Part shown: positions 53,417 to 64,000 of the stretch, one piece after another
How positions within the stretch are numbered: position 1 is the first letter of the stretch
How the letters are laid out: the number at the start of each line of letters is the position of its first letter
NCBI RefSeq assembly: GCF_019059575.1
Contig: NW_024881966.1
Coordinates: 62,001-126,000, forward strand
Reading direction: 5' to 3'
From: Amphibalanus amphitrite
Lineage: Eukaryota > Arthropoda > Thecostraca > Balanomorpha > Balanidae
Length of the DNA: 64,000 nucleotides
Notes under the pieces: model-generated
Told to the model about the DNA's origin: nothing
What the model saw: the letters and a program-made list of their open reading frames with translations, nothing else
The model's database searches: none
Translations under genes and position numbers: made by a program

Positions 53417-54409
53417 CCGTGCGACGGGGGGGGGGGCGGATATCCGCCCCCCTGAGGTTTTTCGCGGATAGCGGGAAAACCGCAGCGCGTAGCGCCGCGA
53501 AATTTAGTACGACTATTCTCTCATCAATTTCGCACATGGTGTGCAAGTTTGAACCTCCTAGCTTTCAAGGTCAGGTCACCAGGTCACTTTGAATGACCCA
53601 ACCTCAAGTCACTTTTTGCAACTTTGTCACCGTGCCAGAGCTACAGTAGATGTCGGAGGCCTTTGAAAATCGCAGGATGTTATAAGGTCATTAGTATCTA
53701 CAATTTGTTTATCTCGGAATTTTGATGTCGGTGACCTAAGGTCAAGTCAATTTCGCGACCTCATAAGTCAATGGGGGAAAAATAAACTCCCTGTTTTCAC
53801 CACTAAAACGGGTCGGAATAGCCCCATATACCACACATGACTTCATATACGATCAACCTTCATTATCTTGAGGTCTGTTTTGCTGTTGGACAGCTGTAAG
53901 GTCATGTGACGTCATCAAAGGTTACCAGCGGTTGTTTGCCAATAACTCTGTACAGGAACAAGATACAGCCGCGTGGATGGTCTCATTGTGTTCAGCTCGT
54001 CAACACGCATCGAATGATATACATGATGACCTCGAGGTCACGTGACCTGAGGTCAGCCTTTGACCTTGACCTTTCGAGGTCAACATATATATCAATCGAT
54101 GCGGATTGACGAGAGGATCACGATGATGCCCTTAGTTTGTTCCTATCTTGACTAATTCGAAAGTTATTCGAGAAAAACTCTCTCCATATCTTGCGCCGCC
54201 GTTTTGACTTTTTCGACCCCTGTGACGTCATCTTTGACCTGACCTGAAAATGACCTTTGTAAAAATTGTAGATCTTGTCCGTGCGTATCCGATGCCGTTT
54301 ACCGCTTGTCGCTATCTTGCTTCGTTCTCGAGATCTTAGGAGGGGCGGTTATCTGCCCCCTCCCGTGGGTGCTAAGTTGGCGCAGACCCCCGTCGCGTCG
54401 GTGCGCGGG
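53417..54409 (+). mobile_element. TTAA element T22 (subfamily E), left tip eroded
   Basis: Left terminus is degraded (CCGTGCGACG then G-run CGGATATCCG C6). Right end GGCGGTTATCTGCC, then GTCGGTGCGCGGG and TTAA at 54410-54413. Otherwise co-linear with T7. Central palindrome at about 53997-54115. Confidence 0.82.
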
Positions 54410-54470
54410 TTAAACGGCACGTGCACTGTACCACACTTTTCAAAGTTTAATGCAATGCTTTAATATTACA

Positions 54471-54518
54471 AGCCGTGTGGTTCAAGGGGTGTGGTTAAAC
54501 ACGTTGAACCACACGGCT
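54471..54518. repeat. Perfect 15-bp-arm hairpin
   Basis: AGCCGTGTGGTTCAA (54471-54485) is mirrored exactly at 54504-54518, with a GGTGTGGTTAAACAC-type loop that can itself fold. Possibly a tiny foldback repeat. Confidence 0.75.
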
Positions 54519-54588
54519 GCTGACGTCACTATATCATATTATAGTTGTGAGCTTTTTGGCAGGTATGGGAAATACTTTCCAGCCCTAA

Positions 54589-54703
54589 GGCCGGGAATTC
54601 AATTAATGTCACCTCGCTTTTTTTAGCAAATTCACCTCGGGCCTAACGGCCCTCGGAGTTTTCGCTAAAAAAACTCGGTGACATTTATTGAATCATCCCG
54701 GCC
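54589..54703. mobile_element. Small foldback MITE, about 115 bp
   Basis: GGCCGGGAATTCAATTAATG and TCACCTCGCTTTTTTTAGC at the left are mirrored by GCTAAAAAAACTCGGTGAC and CAATTTATTG-like text ending TCATCCCGGCC. The middle GGGCCTAACGGCCCTCGG also folds. Non-coding. Confidence 0.75.
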
Positions 54704-54722
54704 CCGGACAGGAATATATTAA

Positions 54723-55939
54723 CCCGCGACCGCCTGGGGGGGGGGGGGGGTCGGATCCGAACCCCTCCGTTTTTCTTGAATAACTTATGAACCGCTTACG
54801 CTATCGACTTGAAACTTGGCATACCTTCTCCCCTATCAATTTGACGTCTCCTGTGCAATTTTTAAGAAAAAATTTCCAATTTTTTTAGATATATCGATTT
54901 TAGTGACGTAACTACATGGCGTTTTCAGTCAAAAAGTGGTAAATGTTTAAAAAATCGCCGAAATTCAGGGTTTAAAGAAAATTGCAAATTAAGGACATGA
55001 ACAGACGCAGCTTAACAAGTTCTTTAAAATGGCTATCTCGGATTTTCCATAAAATGCGATTTTTACCCCTAAAAATTCAAAAAACTATATTTTTTGGAAA
55101 ACAGCTTATAAAATCCAAAATTTTGAGAATTTCCAAAAAACCGGCAAATATGTTATAGAGCTCTAGTAGAACATAAGATGTTCCAAATTTCAACTTTCTA
55201 TCTTGATTTTTGACCCCCAAATTGTAAAAAATAGCTCTAACATGCATAGGGCATGGTGACGTCATAAGCATTTTCGTGATTTAGAGGCACTTCTGAACAT
55301 CGCATGTGAAAACAAATGGCACCACTAGATTCCTGGGGCAAAGCTCGTCTAGAAAAGTGCATTTTTATGTCAAAAATAAAAAGTTGAAAAATTGACCTTT
55401 TTCTTAGCCCTCGTTTAGTTATGTATGGTATAAACGATTTTTTTATGCTTTCAATGCACACTTATCACCAGCACAGTGACTTGGGGTCACATATAAGTTA
55501 TAACCATTAACATCGGATTCGGCGTGAAAAATAAGCCATAAAACATGTGTCGCACGCCCATGTAGCAGAAAGTGAAAACCGTGATCTTTCGTGACCTGAC
55601 CTGACCTTGACCTGTACTTAGTATGACCCCTATACGCACATGGTACCTTCACTAGGTCTTTGAGGTCATTTTTGGTGAGTTTAGAGCAGCAGCTGTCGAT
55701 TCCGCTGTCCGTAAGCCTAATCATGCAAAGCCCCAGAATTTGACCTTTGACCTGTCCTTTACCAGAAAGTTGACCTCAATCTTAAAATCTTAAGAGTGCT
55801 TTGGAAGGTCTCGTAGAGACCTTTCGAACGCCGCCTCGCGGGGCTCCATGCGACCATTGGTTTTCGAGATAACAGGGGTGGTTCGGATCCGACCCCCCCA
55901 GGCTGTCGTGGGTACGGAAATAGCCCAGGCGGTGCCGGG
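54723..55939 (+). mobile_element. TTAA element T23 (subfamily L), 1217 bp
   Basis: TTAA 54719-54722; the right TTAA 55940-55943 is shared with T24. Simple left end CCCGCGACCGCCTG and G14 TCGGATCCGA. Complex right end GGTTCGGATCCGACC and AGGCGGTGCCGGG. It has fewer AGGTCA motifs than the other subfamilies. Confidence 0.88.
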
Positions 55940-55943
55940 TTAA

Positions 55944-58215
55944 CCCGCGCCCCGCTGGGGGTCCTGGATTTCCACGCCCTGCTGGGTGCGGGGGGTGTTT
56001 GAACACCCCCCTTCTAACTCGGCTCCTGGGCCACGTAGCGATACGCGGAAGGCGGCGTTCGAAAGAGCGCCAAAAATAATGACGAAATCACTCCATCCAC
56101 TTTTTAGGTCAGGTCAAAGGTCAGGTCACCAGAGGTCACCAAAGGTAAAATGTTGGCTATTTCAACATTTTGGAAACTGCCAACGGGTAACTCGGGAACC
56201 GATAGAGCTACAGCGCCGCGGAAAAACGCATTCGATAAGGTCTTTTAACGCTCTTTTGCAAAATATCCTCAAATTTGGCCTCAGTTCAATGGGTTTGCCT
56301 GCAGGGGGCAAAAATTGCCAAAATAACCATTTTTTTTTCGGAAAAAGTTTTTTCTGCAATAATTATTGACCCAAGCCTTGCACGAGCTTACTTTTACCGG
56401 CATCGTGTTTCTCTCGTGAAAACGCATGGAATGAACTAAAATTTGACCTTGAAAGGTCAACTTAAAAATTTGACTTCAGGTCAAGGTCATGACCTGACCG
56501 GAAAGGGTCATATTGCATATCGATCGATCCGTATCGTCGTGCTGAACACATCTAAGGCGTTTTCATCGCTTTGGCATGCCCCTATCAAAAGTTATTTGCG
56601 AAAAACTGTTGGATACCATTCGTGACCTGAGATGACCTCAGGGCCATAAACAGGAATCACGGACAACATTTTCATGTTCAGTGTGTCTAAGTCACTTGTA
56701 ATTCGGTGTTTGGGATTGTTTATAATGGCCTTCGTCCAAAAGAGGCGCATTTCAGTTTTCTCCCATTGACTTATTATAATGAGGAGGTCGCAAAATTGAC
56801 CTGACCTTAGGTTATCGATATCAAAATTATGTGATAACAATTTTGTACATGCTACTGCTCTTAGCAATCGCTGAAAGTTTGAAAGCGATCGGTCACTCGG
56901 TGTAGCTATGGCAGACATTGAAACTTTTTATGAGGTGAGGTCACTTCAAGTAACCTGGTGACCTGACCTTGAATGACCTTAGTCTCAAATTTTCACAACA
57001 TGTGTATAATTGATATATGATAAGGTGTGCCAAAAACCACATGGGGGGTGTTTCAACACCCCCCCCCCCCTTGTGGTTTTTCGCGAATATCTCAAAAACG
57101 GCGGCGCGGAGCGCCACTGTTTTTGGTGCACCTTATCATACATCAATTCTACACATGTTGTGAGAATTTCAGACCAAGGTCATTCAAGGTCAGGTCACCA
57201 GGTCACTTTAAGTGACCTCACCTCATAAAAAGTTTCAATGTCTGTCATAGCTACACCGAGTGACCGATCGCTTTGAAACTTTTAGCGATTGCTAAAAGCA
57301 ATAGCATGTACAAAATGTATATCTTAGAATTTTGATATCGATGACCTAAGGTCAGGTCAATTTTGCGACCTCCCCATTATAAGTCAATGGGAGAAAATTG
57401 AAATGCGCCTCTTTTGGACGAAAGACATTATAAACACTCCCAAACACCGAAATACAAGTGGTTTAGACACACTGAACATGAAAATGGTGTCCGTGACCCT
57501 TGTTTATGCCCTGAGGTCATCTTAGGTCACGAATGGTATCTAACAGTTTTTCGCAAATAACTTTTGATAGAGGCATGCTAGAGCGATGAAAACGCATTAG
57601 ATGTGTTCAGCTCGACGATACGGATCGACTGATATGCAACATGACCCTTTCCGGTCAGGTCGTGACCTTGACCTGAGGTCAAATTTTCAAGTTGACCTTT
57701 CAAGGTCAAAATATAGCTCATCGATGCGTCTTGACGAGAGGAACACGATGCCGGTGAAAGTAAGCTAGTACAAGGCTTGGGTCAAAAGTTATTGCAGAAA
57801 AAACTGTTTCCGAAAAATCGGCTATTTTTGCAGTTTTTGCCCCCTGCAGGCAAAACCGTTGACGTTAGGTCAAACCTGAGAGAATTACTCAGAAAGGGCG
57901 TTAATAGGGCTATCAAATGCGCTTTTCCGCGGCGCTGTAGCTCTATTGGTTCCCGAGTTATGTGTTGGCTTCTTGGAAATTTTCGACATTCGACCTGGAA
58001 ATCGGCGAAATTTTGCCTTCAATGACCTCTGGTGACCTGACCTTTGACCTGACCAAAAAATTGAACGAAGTGATTTTATCATTATTTTTGACGCTCTTTC
58101 GAACGCCGCCTTCCGCGTATCGCTACGCGGCCCAGGAGACGAGTTACAAGGGGGGTGTTCAAACACCCCCCCAGGGCGTGGGCGTGGAAATCCAGGACTC
58201 CCAGCCGGGCGCGGG
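55944..58215. mobile_element. TTAA element T24 (subfamily G), head-to-head dimer of 2.27 kb
   Basis: The whole element is an inverted repeat. 55944-57043 and about 57060-58215 are complementary, with complex ends outward and a single shared simple-end hairpin (G6 TGTTTCAACA C-run, 57043-57070) in the middle. A short stretch next to the centre is missing in the left arm. TTAA 55940-55943 and 58216-58219. Confidence 0.9.
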
Positions 58216-58224
58216 TTAATATAT

Positions 58225-59427
58225 CCTTCGCCCCAGTGTGTGTGTGGGGGGGGGCATATGTTACCACCCTGTCGCGTTGTTTGCGTGTGAATAAAAAACC
58301 GCGGCCGCGCCGCTTAGGATAGCTTTTTGGTACATCAATTTTGGACAATGTGTGAAATTTTGGACACCAGGTCATGTCAGGTCAGGTCACCAGGTCAAGT
58401 TAACTGACCAAGCCTAAAAAAGTTTGCAATCCTCTCCAGCCTGCAGTGTTTGTCAGAAACGTTTGAAACTTAGTGGATTGCATGATGGTGTGGGCGCCTC
58501 TATTTTTTTTTTATCTCGATTTTTTGTATCCGTGACCTAAGGTCAGGCCAGTGGCGTGACCTTACCATTATAAGTCAATGGAGAAAAATGAAAATGCCTC
58601 TAGATCCGTGTGTACGCATAGGAGCAGTCCAAATATTTCAGAATCTTAATGATTTGAACCACCCGTGACGACCATGGTGTCTTTTTTGCTGATAGCCTCT
58701 AGAAATGTCATAGAAAGGTAGAAAAGGTCGAGGTCATTTGAGGCTACAAACAGATTTTTGCCAATAACTCTCGATTGGAAAGAGATAGGACGCTGGGGAT
58801 GGCCTCATTGTGTTTGTCTTGTTGAGACGCATCGAATGATATGCAACATGACCTTTCCGGTCAGGTCATGACCTTGACCTGAGGTCAAATTTTTAAGTTG
58901 ACCTTTCAAGGTCAAATTATAGTTTATTCGACGCGTCTCGGCGAGAGAAACACGATTCTGGCAATAGAAATGTCTTGTTTTTTTGTTTTTTTTTGTTAGT
59001 CAAAAGTTATTGTCGAAAAACACTTTTCGTAAAAAACAGCTATTATTGGAGTTTTTGCCCTCTGGAGGCTAAACCGTTGACCTGAGATCAATTTTGATGA
59101 TGACCTTATCAAAAGAAGAGCTCAAGAGCTATCGATTGCTTTTCCATGCGTTTCTCTAACTATCATAGTTCCTGAGATAAATGCATGTTTTCTGAAAATA
59201 TGATGACATTTGGCAAATTATGACCTTTGATGACCTCCAGTGACCCCAATTTTGCTCTAAGATGAAAATTGACCGAAATACTTTCAAACGTACGCATTGA
59301 GAGCTATCGACTGCTTTTTACCGCGTTTTTCTAGCCCTCTTAGTTTTTTAGTTAGAGGTGAGTGGTAACATATGCCCCCCCCCCCCCCCACTAGGGCGAA
59401 GTTGGCTGAGACCGCCACTGCACTATG
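58225..59427 (+). mobile_element. TTAA element T25 (H-like), target sites eroded
   Basis: Left end CCTTCGCCCC, a GTGTGTGT run and G9 CATATGTTACC. Right end GGTAACATATG C15, ACTAGGGCGAAG and GAGACCGCCACTGCAC, a decayed complex end. The interior has CCATTATAAGTCAATGG near 58565 and the central palindrome at about 58824-58940. No matching 4-bp duplication. Confidence 0.78.
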
Positions 59428-60446
59428 TTTTAACTCAGGACAAAAACTGGCCAGGGCTCGTAACTAAGAAACTATATGAGATACAAACGTGTTTTTGGGC
59501 TCAAACGAAACGTTGGTGACTAACGATCATTTAGAGTGCAAAATGTGTCTGACCAGATGCTTATGTACTTGTTTATGACGTCACAAGTGTCACGAAATAT
59601 ATAAAAATATTGTCATGTTCTAGCTATGAATGCACGCACATTTAGGTATCTGTAAATTTAGAGTAATCGCAAGTCTGAGCAAGGCTCATCGACGAGGCAA
59701 GTCAAGTTTGAGGACATGACCTTGTTAATTAGCGTTGATGATCCCAGGTGACCTTGAATGCTCTTATAGGTATAGGACTTATTCATATAGGACCTACAAT
59801 CTTTATATTTATTTCAAAAACATTTTTAAACGTATATTTTTAAATCAACTTGATGTTAACCCGGTCTCCACTTAAGTAAGTCCAGAGTCTTGTATGTTTT
59901 ACGTCACATGACTCACGAGCGGATCCAGCTAATCCGTTTGGAGAGGGCAAAAGTTTCCGACCCATTCGGTGACCCCGACCCACCGCCGCGCCGGTGACTT
60001 TACAACGCTTCACTACGTCTGCAATATGCATGCGTGCAGCTCAGGGAGTTCCATCTGTTATCAGCATACCGACCTAAATAATGAGCAGCGAGCGGTCAGC
60101 TCCATTCCATAGAATGGCTGTGACGGAAAGACCTGCTTTTCGTCCAGATAGGCATCGACGCCGTATTATAGGTATTTATCATCACCAAAAGCTTTGGGAG
60201 CGGCAAAAGGATAGTTTTTCCCACACGATTCAGCTATGGGGAGGGCAAATACCCACTATGCCCTTCACTGGATCCTCCAATGCATGTCGTGAAATGGTAG
60301 AATGTATCCTAAAACTTCTTACCAATTCCTACTGTATGGCAGGGTATATTGAATTAGGTGGTGCGTTATGTACCATGCAATGTGCACGTAAAAGCACTTC
60401 ATTGCCATACTAACTGACGCTTACTGCAACAAACGGATACTTTTTC
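59428..60446. other. Unique spacer, no supported gene
   Basis: About 1 kb with one 110-codon plus-strand frame (60081-60413) that has no recognisable domain, splice context or repeats. I do not call it a gene. Confidence 0.5.
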
Positions 60447-60450
60447 TTAA

Positions 60451-61635
60451 CCCGCGCCCCGTTGGGCTCTGCCGAGCAACGCGCCCCATTGGGGGGGGGG
60501 CATTTTGCCCCCCCCCCCCTAAGATCTCGAGAACCACGCAACCTAGCGACAAGAGGAAAACGGTGTTGGATAGCCCTATCAGGGAACTACCTTGTGACCC
60601 AATTTTTTGATCTAGGTCAAACCGATGACGTCACAGGTCAGGTCAAAGGTCCAATTTTCACCGTTTATAGGCATTTCAAGAAATGCGTTGTAAAATCGAG
60701 TAAAATGCATTTCATTGAAAATCATCGATGGGGAAATGTTCTTCAAACACATATTTTGCTATTTGAGGTCACTGATACCAGGTCAGGTCACAGAGGTCAG
60801 GTCACTGGGGGGTCACAATATGAAAGTGTCGTGTGATACATGTTTTATGGTCCATTTCACATGACAAATGCGATGATGTGGGTCAGGCAGCCTTTGGGGC
60901 CAGCCTAGGTCACGTTTTGGTCAAGGTCAAGGTCAGGTCAAGGTCAGGTCAAGGTCAGGTCAAATTAGGTCAAATTTCAAAGTTGATATTTTTGCATAAA
61001 ATGGGTATCGAATCGATGCAGCTCGTCACGGGGAGTTCAATGGTGGTCTTTGTTTTGCCGTACGTGGTCTAGAATTGCTAAAAATTGAGTTCAAAAATTT
61101 GACGTCATCATTTTTGAACATTTTTTTTACTATAACTTGGCCAAAAAACGAGATATCGATCTGAAATTTGGTATGTATATAGAAGAGCGTAGGGACTATC
61201 ACATATATTCCGGTATTTTCGAAATTCGGAAAAAAATTTGGATTTTTTTTTTAAGTTTTTCTAAAAAAATCAATTTTTTGAATTTTTTGGGGTCAAAAAC
61301 CCAAAATTTTGAAAATCCGAGATAGCAGTTTTGTAGCGCCGCTTTTTGCCTACTAGACCATATAAAGAACTTTAGAATTGCTTGATAACTGTAGATTTGG
61401 TGAGCGTTTCAAGATTGCATGTTTTTTGCTCATTTTTGTTCGAACATGACCTCAGTTTGACCTCAATAACTCCTGACCTAAGGTGACCTAAGACTTGAAA
61501 TTTTGTGTGAAGGTGTCAAATTGATGCCCGGGAAGGTACTGAAAATTTGGCGGCGCTGCGCGCCGCCGTTTTCTTGCTATTCAGGAAAAACCACAGGGGG
61601 GGGGGGCCAAAATGCCCCCCCCAACGGGGCGAGGG
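60451..61635 (-). mobile_element. TTAA element T26 (subfamily I), 1185 bp
   Basis: TTAA 60447-60450 and 61636-61639. Complex left end CCCGCGCCCCGTTGGGC, GCGCCCCATTG and G9 CATTTTG C13. Simple right end G10 CCAAAATG C8 and AACGGGGCGAGGG. GGTCAAGGTCAGGTCAAGGT array at about 60920-60965. Interior similar to T11, same orientation. Confidence 0.88.
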
Positions 61636-61639
61636 TTAA

Positions 61640-62789
61640 AGGTGGACAGCACTAATGATACCATACCACCTACATTGAACGTATAAATACTGACTGAAGA
61701 GGCCGATGATAACCCTGCCGAACGCAAACAGGTGATGGACGATCAAAAGCCGATCATCGTGATCAGCGATGCGTGCTGTGGCATGTCTCATACAGTCACC
61801 TTTCAGTTCACAGTCCCATCGCAAACTGGGCAGTGGGCACTAGAGGTGTCAATTTCAGAAATTTCTTGTCCGATGTCCGTCCAATGTCCAAAATCCTAGC
61901 TCACTTTTGTCCGAAAAATGTCCAAGGCATGGATTTGTCCGAAAACTGTCCGAAAGCTGGATATGGAAAGAGAGGATGGGGGAACTGATCTATATTAGGT
62001 ATATGTTATCATGCACCACATGATAACTAGATAACAGATATCCGCCATCTGGTTTTGAGAGCAAAATATTGCCAACTAAAAATGTTGAAGCAATATCATA
62101 TGGAGTAGGGAATGGGCATTTGGGCAAAAGGCCTAATCTGATATACATACAACACAAACACAGCATATTGAGACAAGCCTATTCTGCTTCAAAATGTGCT
62201 ACAGCCTACAACTGAAGCTGAGTAAGCAGCAATAATGCAAAACATTGCCTTATCCCTCAAACTTGCATTTTCAAATATTGACTTTTTGCCGCATCCCTTT
62301 GACACTAAGCCACTTAATGATGAATTAATGCAGCAATAATGCAAGAAGCTAGTCACTTACAATAATGCATTCTTCATCTTATATCACACTGGCTGACATG
62401 TAAAGTAGAACACTTATTGCAAAAGCAAAGTAGTTCAAGTTCATGTAAGAAGAAACTGCTCTTCACTGAGCCACACATCTCTGAATATCGAAACAAAATA
62501 GGCGATCACAAAAATAAAAATACTTGCAAATTCACTGAAATTCACAAGCAAAAAGAAGTTGTAATCCTTGGTAGAATGGAAAACACATTTCATGCTACCA
62601 TTCTCGGTAGAATGGAACATGGTATCCGGCTTTGAGTCGATGATGTAAAAGTAAATCAATAATATGACGTCAAGATCAGATAATTTGTCCTATTGAAGTG
62701 CATTAACCATAAGTTGTTTAATTCTGGTTCAATATGCATTGCAAAATATTATAGTTTTTGAAAAAAATTGAAAATTATTCAATTGTTAA
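61640..62789. other. Unique AT-rich spacer
   Basis: Contains a cluster of GTCCGAA/TGTCCAA words at 61868-61960 and several AATAATGCA words at 62232-62370. No gene or element end can be supported. Confidence 0.5.
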
Positions 62790-63053
62790 GCAGACTGACT
62801 GTATTTATTATCATAAACTGAGGTTATTGTGAGGGTCGAGACTGACTGTATTATTATCATGAGGGTCGGTGTCGGGAGTTCGTGGGGATCGGACGTGTCG
62901 CATCGAGCTCCTGCCCTGTCCCTTCGTCAGCTGTTGCTGTGACTCAGCTGTTGACGAGAACTCCAACGGTCGCTTTTCAAATTTTCCAAAGCAAATTTTC
63001 TTTATCGGTCTACACAGTTAATGGTCTCTGGTGAATTTAAATGAGAATTTGAA
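62790..63053 (+). mobile_element. Second LINE, probable 5' UTR
   Basis: GACTGACTGTATT...ATTATCAT and GAGGGTCG occur twice (about 62793-62840 and 62839-62867), then a GC-rich leader runs to the ORF1 start. 5' end not precisely placed. Confidence 0.5.
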
Positions 63054-64000
63054 ATGCCTCTCGAACATTCACCGGTGTTACCGCGTCGACCTTCTGCATC
63101 TCTTCGAGACGACAAATCGGAGCAGAATCGCGCGCCAGATTCGTCACGAAACCTGATCCCCGACGCGGGGAACGACGCCACGGACTTCGCAAGTGGTGGA
63201 GACGGGCGAGACGGGGAAGGTACAGAAAAACGTGCAGGTATGGATCAGGCCACCAGCAAACCAGTCGGTAAGCTTGATGAAAGCATTTACAAGTTATTTG
63301 GCCAGGAATCAGTTAGTTCCCTCTCTCGCTCATCCAGCGATACTGGCAGCGAGGGGGCTGTGTGTAAAGGGGGCCCTAACAAAGTTTGTGGTAACCCAGT
63401 CAAGGACGGTGAAACAGGAGTCCAATGCGACAGGTGCCATGATTGGTTTCACGGTGCCTGCCAGGGAATACAGAAGGCAGCACTTAGGGCCCTTGAGAGA
63501 TTTGACACTCTTGCATGGCTGTGCTCAAAGTGTAAGTCGGACCTGAAAAGTAGGAAGGATCGTCCCCCAATGTTGGCTGCCCTTGAAAGTAAGATCGGAC
63601 AGCTTGAAAAGATGATTATCAGGCACATGGAAGCGGTCGACAGCTCAGTCCAGGTTCAGGAGCAAACCATGAAGGAACATGCTCACCAGGTGGAAAAGTC
63701 CCTGCAGGAGTATGCAAAAAAGGCCAAAGAACAAGTCAAAGTTGTCGAACAGTCAGTCATGCAACACAAAGCTTCGTACGCTGACACTGTTAAGGGCACA
63801 TGTAGCGAGATTGCGAATGTGGTGAAATCTCAGCTAGCCATGCTCCCCAAAGCAAATGAGGTTAGTGACAGGAAAAATGTGCAGGAGCTGTCAAAGGTGC
63901 TGGATGACCACTTGGACAAGGAGCGACGCAAAGCAAATGTTGTAATACACAATCTCCCTGAACAGGACGGCAGCACAGTGGGCGAAAGGTCGGCTAAAGA
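63054..64000 (+). CDS. Second LINE, ORF1 protein with PHD finger (partial)
   Basis: Open from ATG 63054 to the window end (315 codons). An unstructured, Ser/Asp-rich N-terminus is followed by a PHD-type zinc finger at about 104-160: C104, C112, C125, C128, H133, C136, C157, C160, with VQCDRCHDWFHGACQG and AWLCSKC. A long coiled coil (about 173-265) includes LESKIGQLEKMII and EYAKKAKEQVKVVEQ. At the end RRKANVVIHNLPEQ opens the RNA-binding domain found in many LINE ORF1 proteins. ORF1p binds the element RNA and chaperones it; PHD fingers occur in ORF1 of CR1/L2-type LINEs. No stop or shift is seen, so this copy may be young. First cysteine spacing (C-x7-C) is wider than the usual C-x2-C. Confidence 0.85.
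   Translation, partial: MPLEHSPVLPRRPSASLRDDKSEQNRAPDSSRNLIPDAGNDATDFASGGDGRDGEGTEKRAGMDQATSKPVGKLDESIYKLFGQESVSSLSRSSSDTGSEGAVCKGGPNKVCGNPVKDGETGVQCDRCHDWFHGACQGIQKAALRALERFDTLAWLCSKCKSDLKSRKDRPPMLAALESKIGQLEKMIIRHMEAVDSSVQVQEQTMKEHAHQVEKSLQEYAKKAKEQVKVVEQSVMQHKASYADTVKGTCSEIANVVKSQLAMLPKANEVSDRKNVQELSKVLDDHLDKERRKANVVIHNLPEQDGSTVGERSAK

Noticed and set aside
60081..60413. 110-codon plus-strand frame as a gene
   Set aside because: No domain, no splice or promoter context, ordinary length for chance in this composition.
291..61625. G-run/C-run hairpins as transcription terminators
   Set aside because: The window is eukaryotic, the hairpins lack a T-tract rule and occur at both ends of each element irrespective of genes.
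291..61635. Many 60-130 codon frames inside TTAA elements (Pro-Pro-Pro, Gly-Gly-Gly pieces)
   Set aside because: They cross the G-run/C-run hairpins in all frames, recur in both orientations and show no domain or splice context.
291..61635. Regularly spaced AGGTCA words as a CRISPR array or telomere-like repeat
   Set aside because: Spacing is irregular, orientation mixed, and the words lie inside transposon units bounded by TTAA.
63193..63546. 117-codon frame overlapping the second LINE ORF1
   Set aside because: It is the other frame of the PHD-finger coding sequence, which itself stays open to the window end.

Overview
This is a metazoan nuclear genome window, not a prokaryotic one. It has short exons with GT/AG borders, LTR, non-LTR and Penelope-like retrotransposons, several classes of DNA transposon, TA and CT microsatellites, and no operon-like coding. 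The mix (BEL/Pao, PHD-finger LINE ORF1, Penelope-like element, many foldback MITEs) fits a repeat-rich, probably marine, invertebrate. A crustacean or other arthropod is my guess, with low confidence.

The host signal is small. Three plus-strand exons of a coiled-coil protein (5833-5960, 41914-42060, 43755-43849) share a reading phase. Everything between them is intron filled with nested transposons.

About half of the window (roughly 30 kb, summed from my intervals) is one kind of repeat, which I call TTAA elements and number T1-T26. Each is about 0.9-1.25 kb and is flanked by a 4-bp target duplication (usually TTAA, but also matched CTAA, TTAT and TTAG). Each starts CCCGCG or CCCTCG and has near both ends a hairpin made of a G-run, a short palindrome and a C-run. 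The interior is packed with AGGTCA/TGACCT. One end is always simple and the other is longer with a second copy of the terminal motif. No coding capacity is visible, so they look non-autonomous and piggyBac-like by target site. This is the best candidate here for an undescribed system.

Layout. 1-5513: a CACGTG-rich repeat interrupted by T1, then T2, T3 and a decayed mariner-like element. 5833-13660: host exon, GACGTC-palindrome repeats with tRNA-like remnants, TA tracts, an inverted Penelope-like element with hammerhead-like cores, and an autonomous DNA transposon with about 258-bp terminal inverted repeats and a long transposase-like gene (9765-13587). 13663-39757: a single LINE copy broken into about ten pieces by T4-T10, a CACGTG repeat, an intact-looking BEL/Pao retrotransposon (16957-22984), a CACTG-ended DNA transposon (29797-36675, itself carrying T11 and T12), and T13. 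39758-61639: T14-T26 with two host exons, small MITEs, and a three-level nest (T19 holding T20 and a hAT element that holds T21). 62790-64000: the 5' end of a second LINE, whose ORF1 (PHD finger, coiled coil) runs off the window.

The nesting gives relative ages. The first LINE is oldest. The TTAA elements, the CACTG element and the BEL element landed in it later. The BEL element, whose two LTRs I read as identical, is among the youngest.
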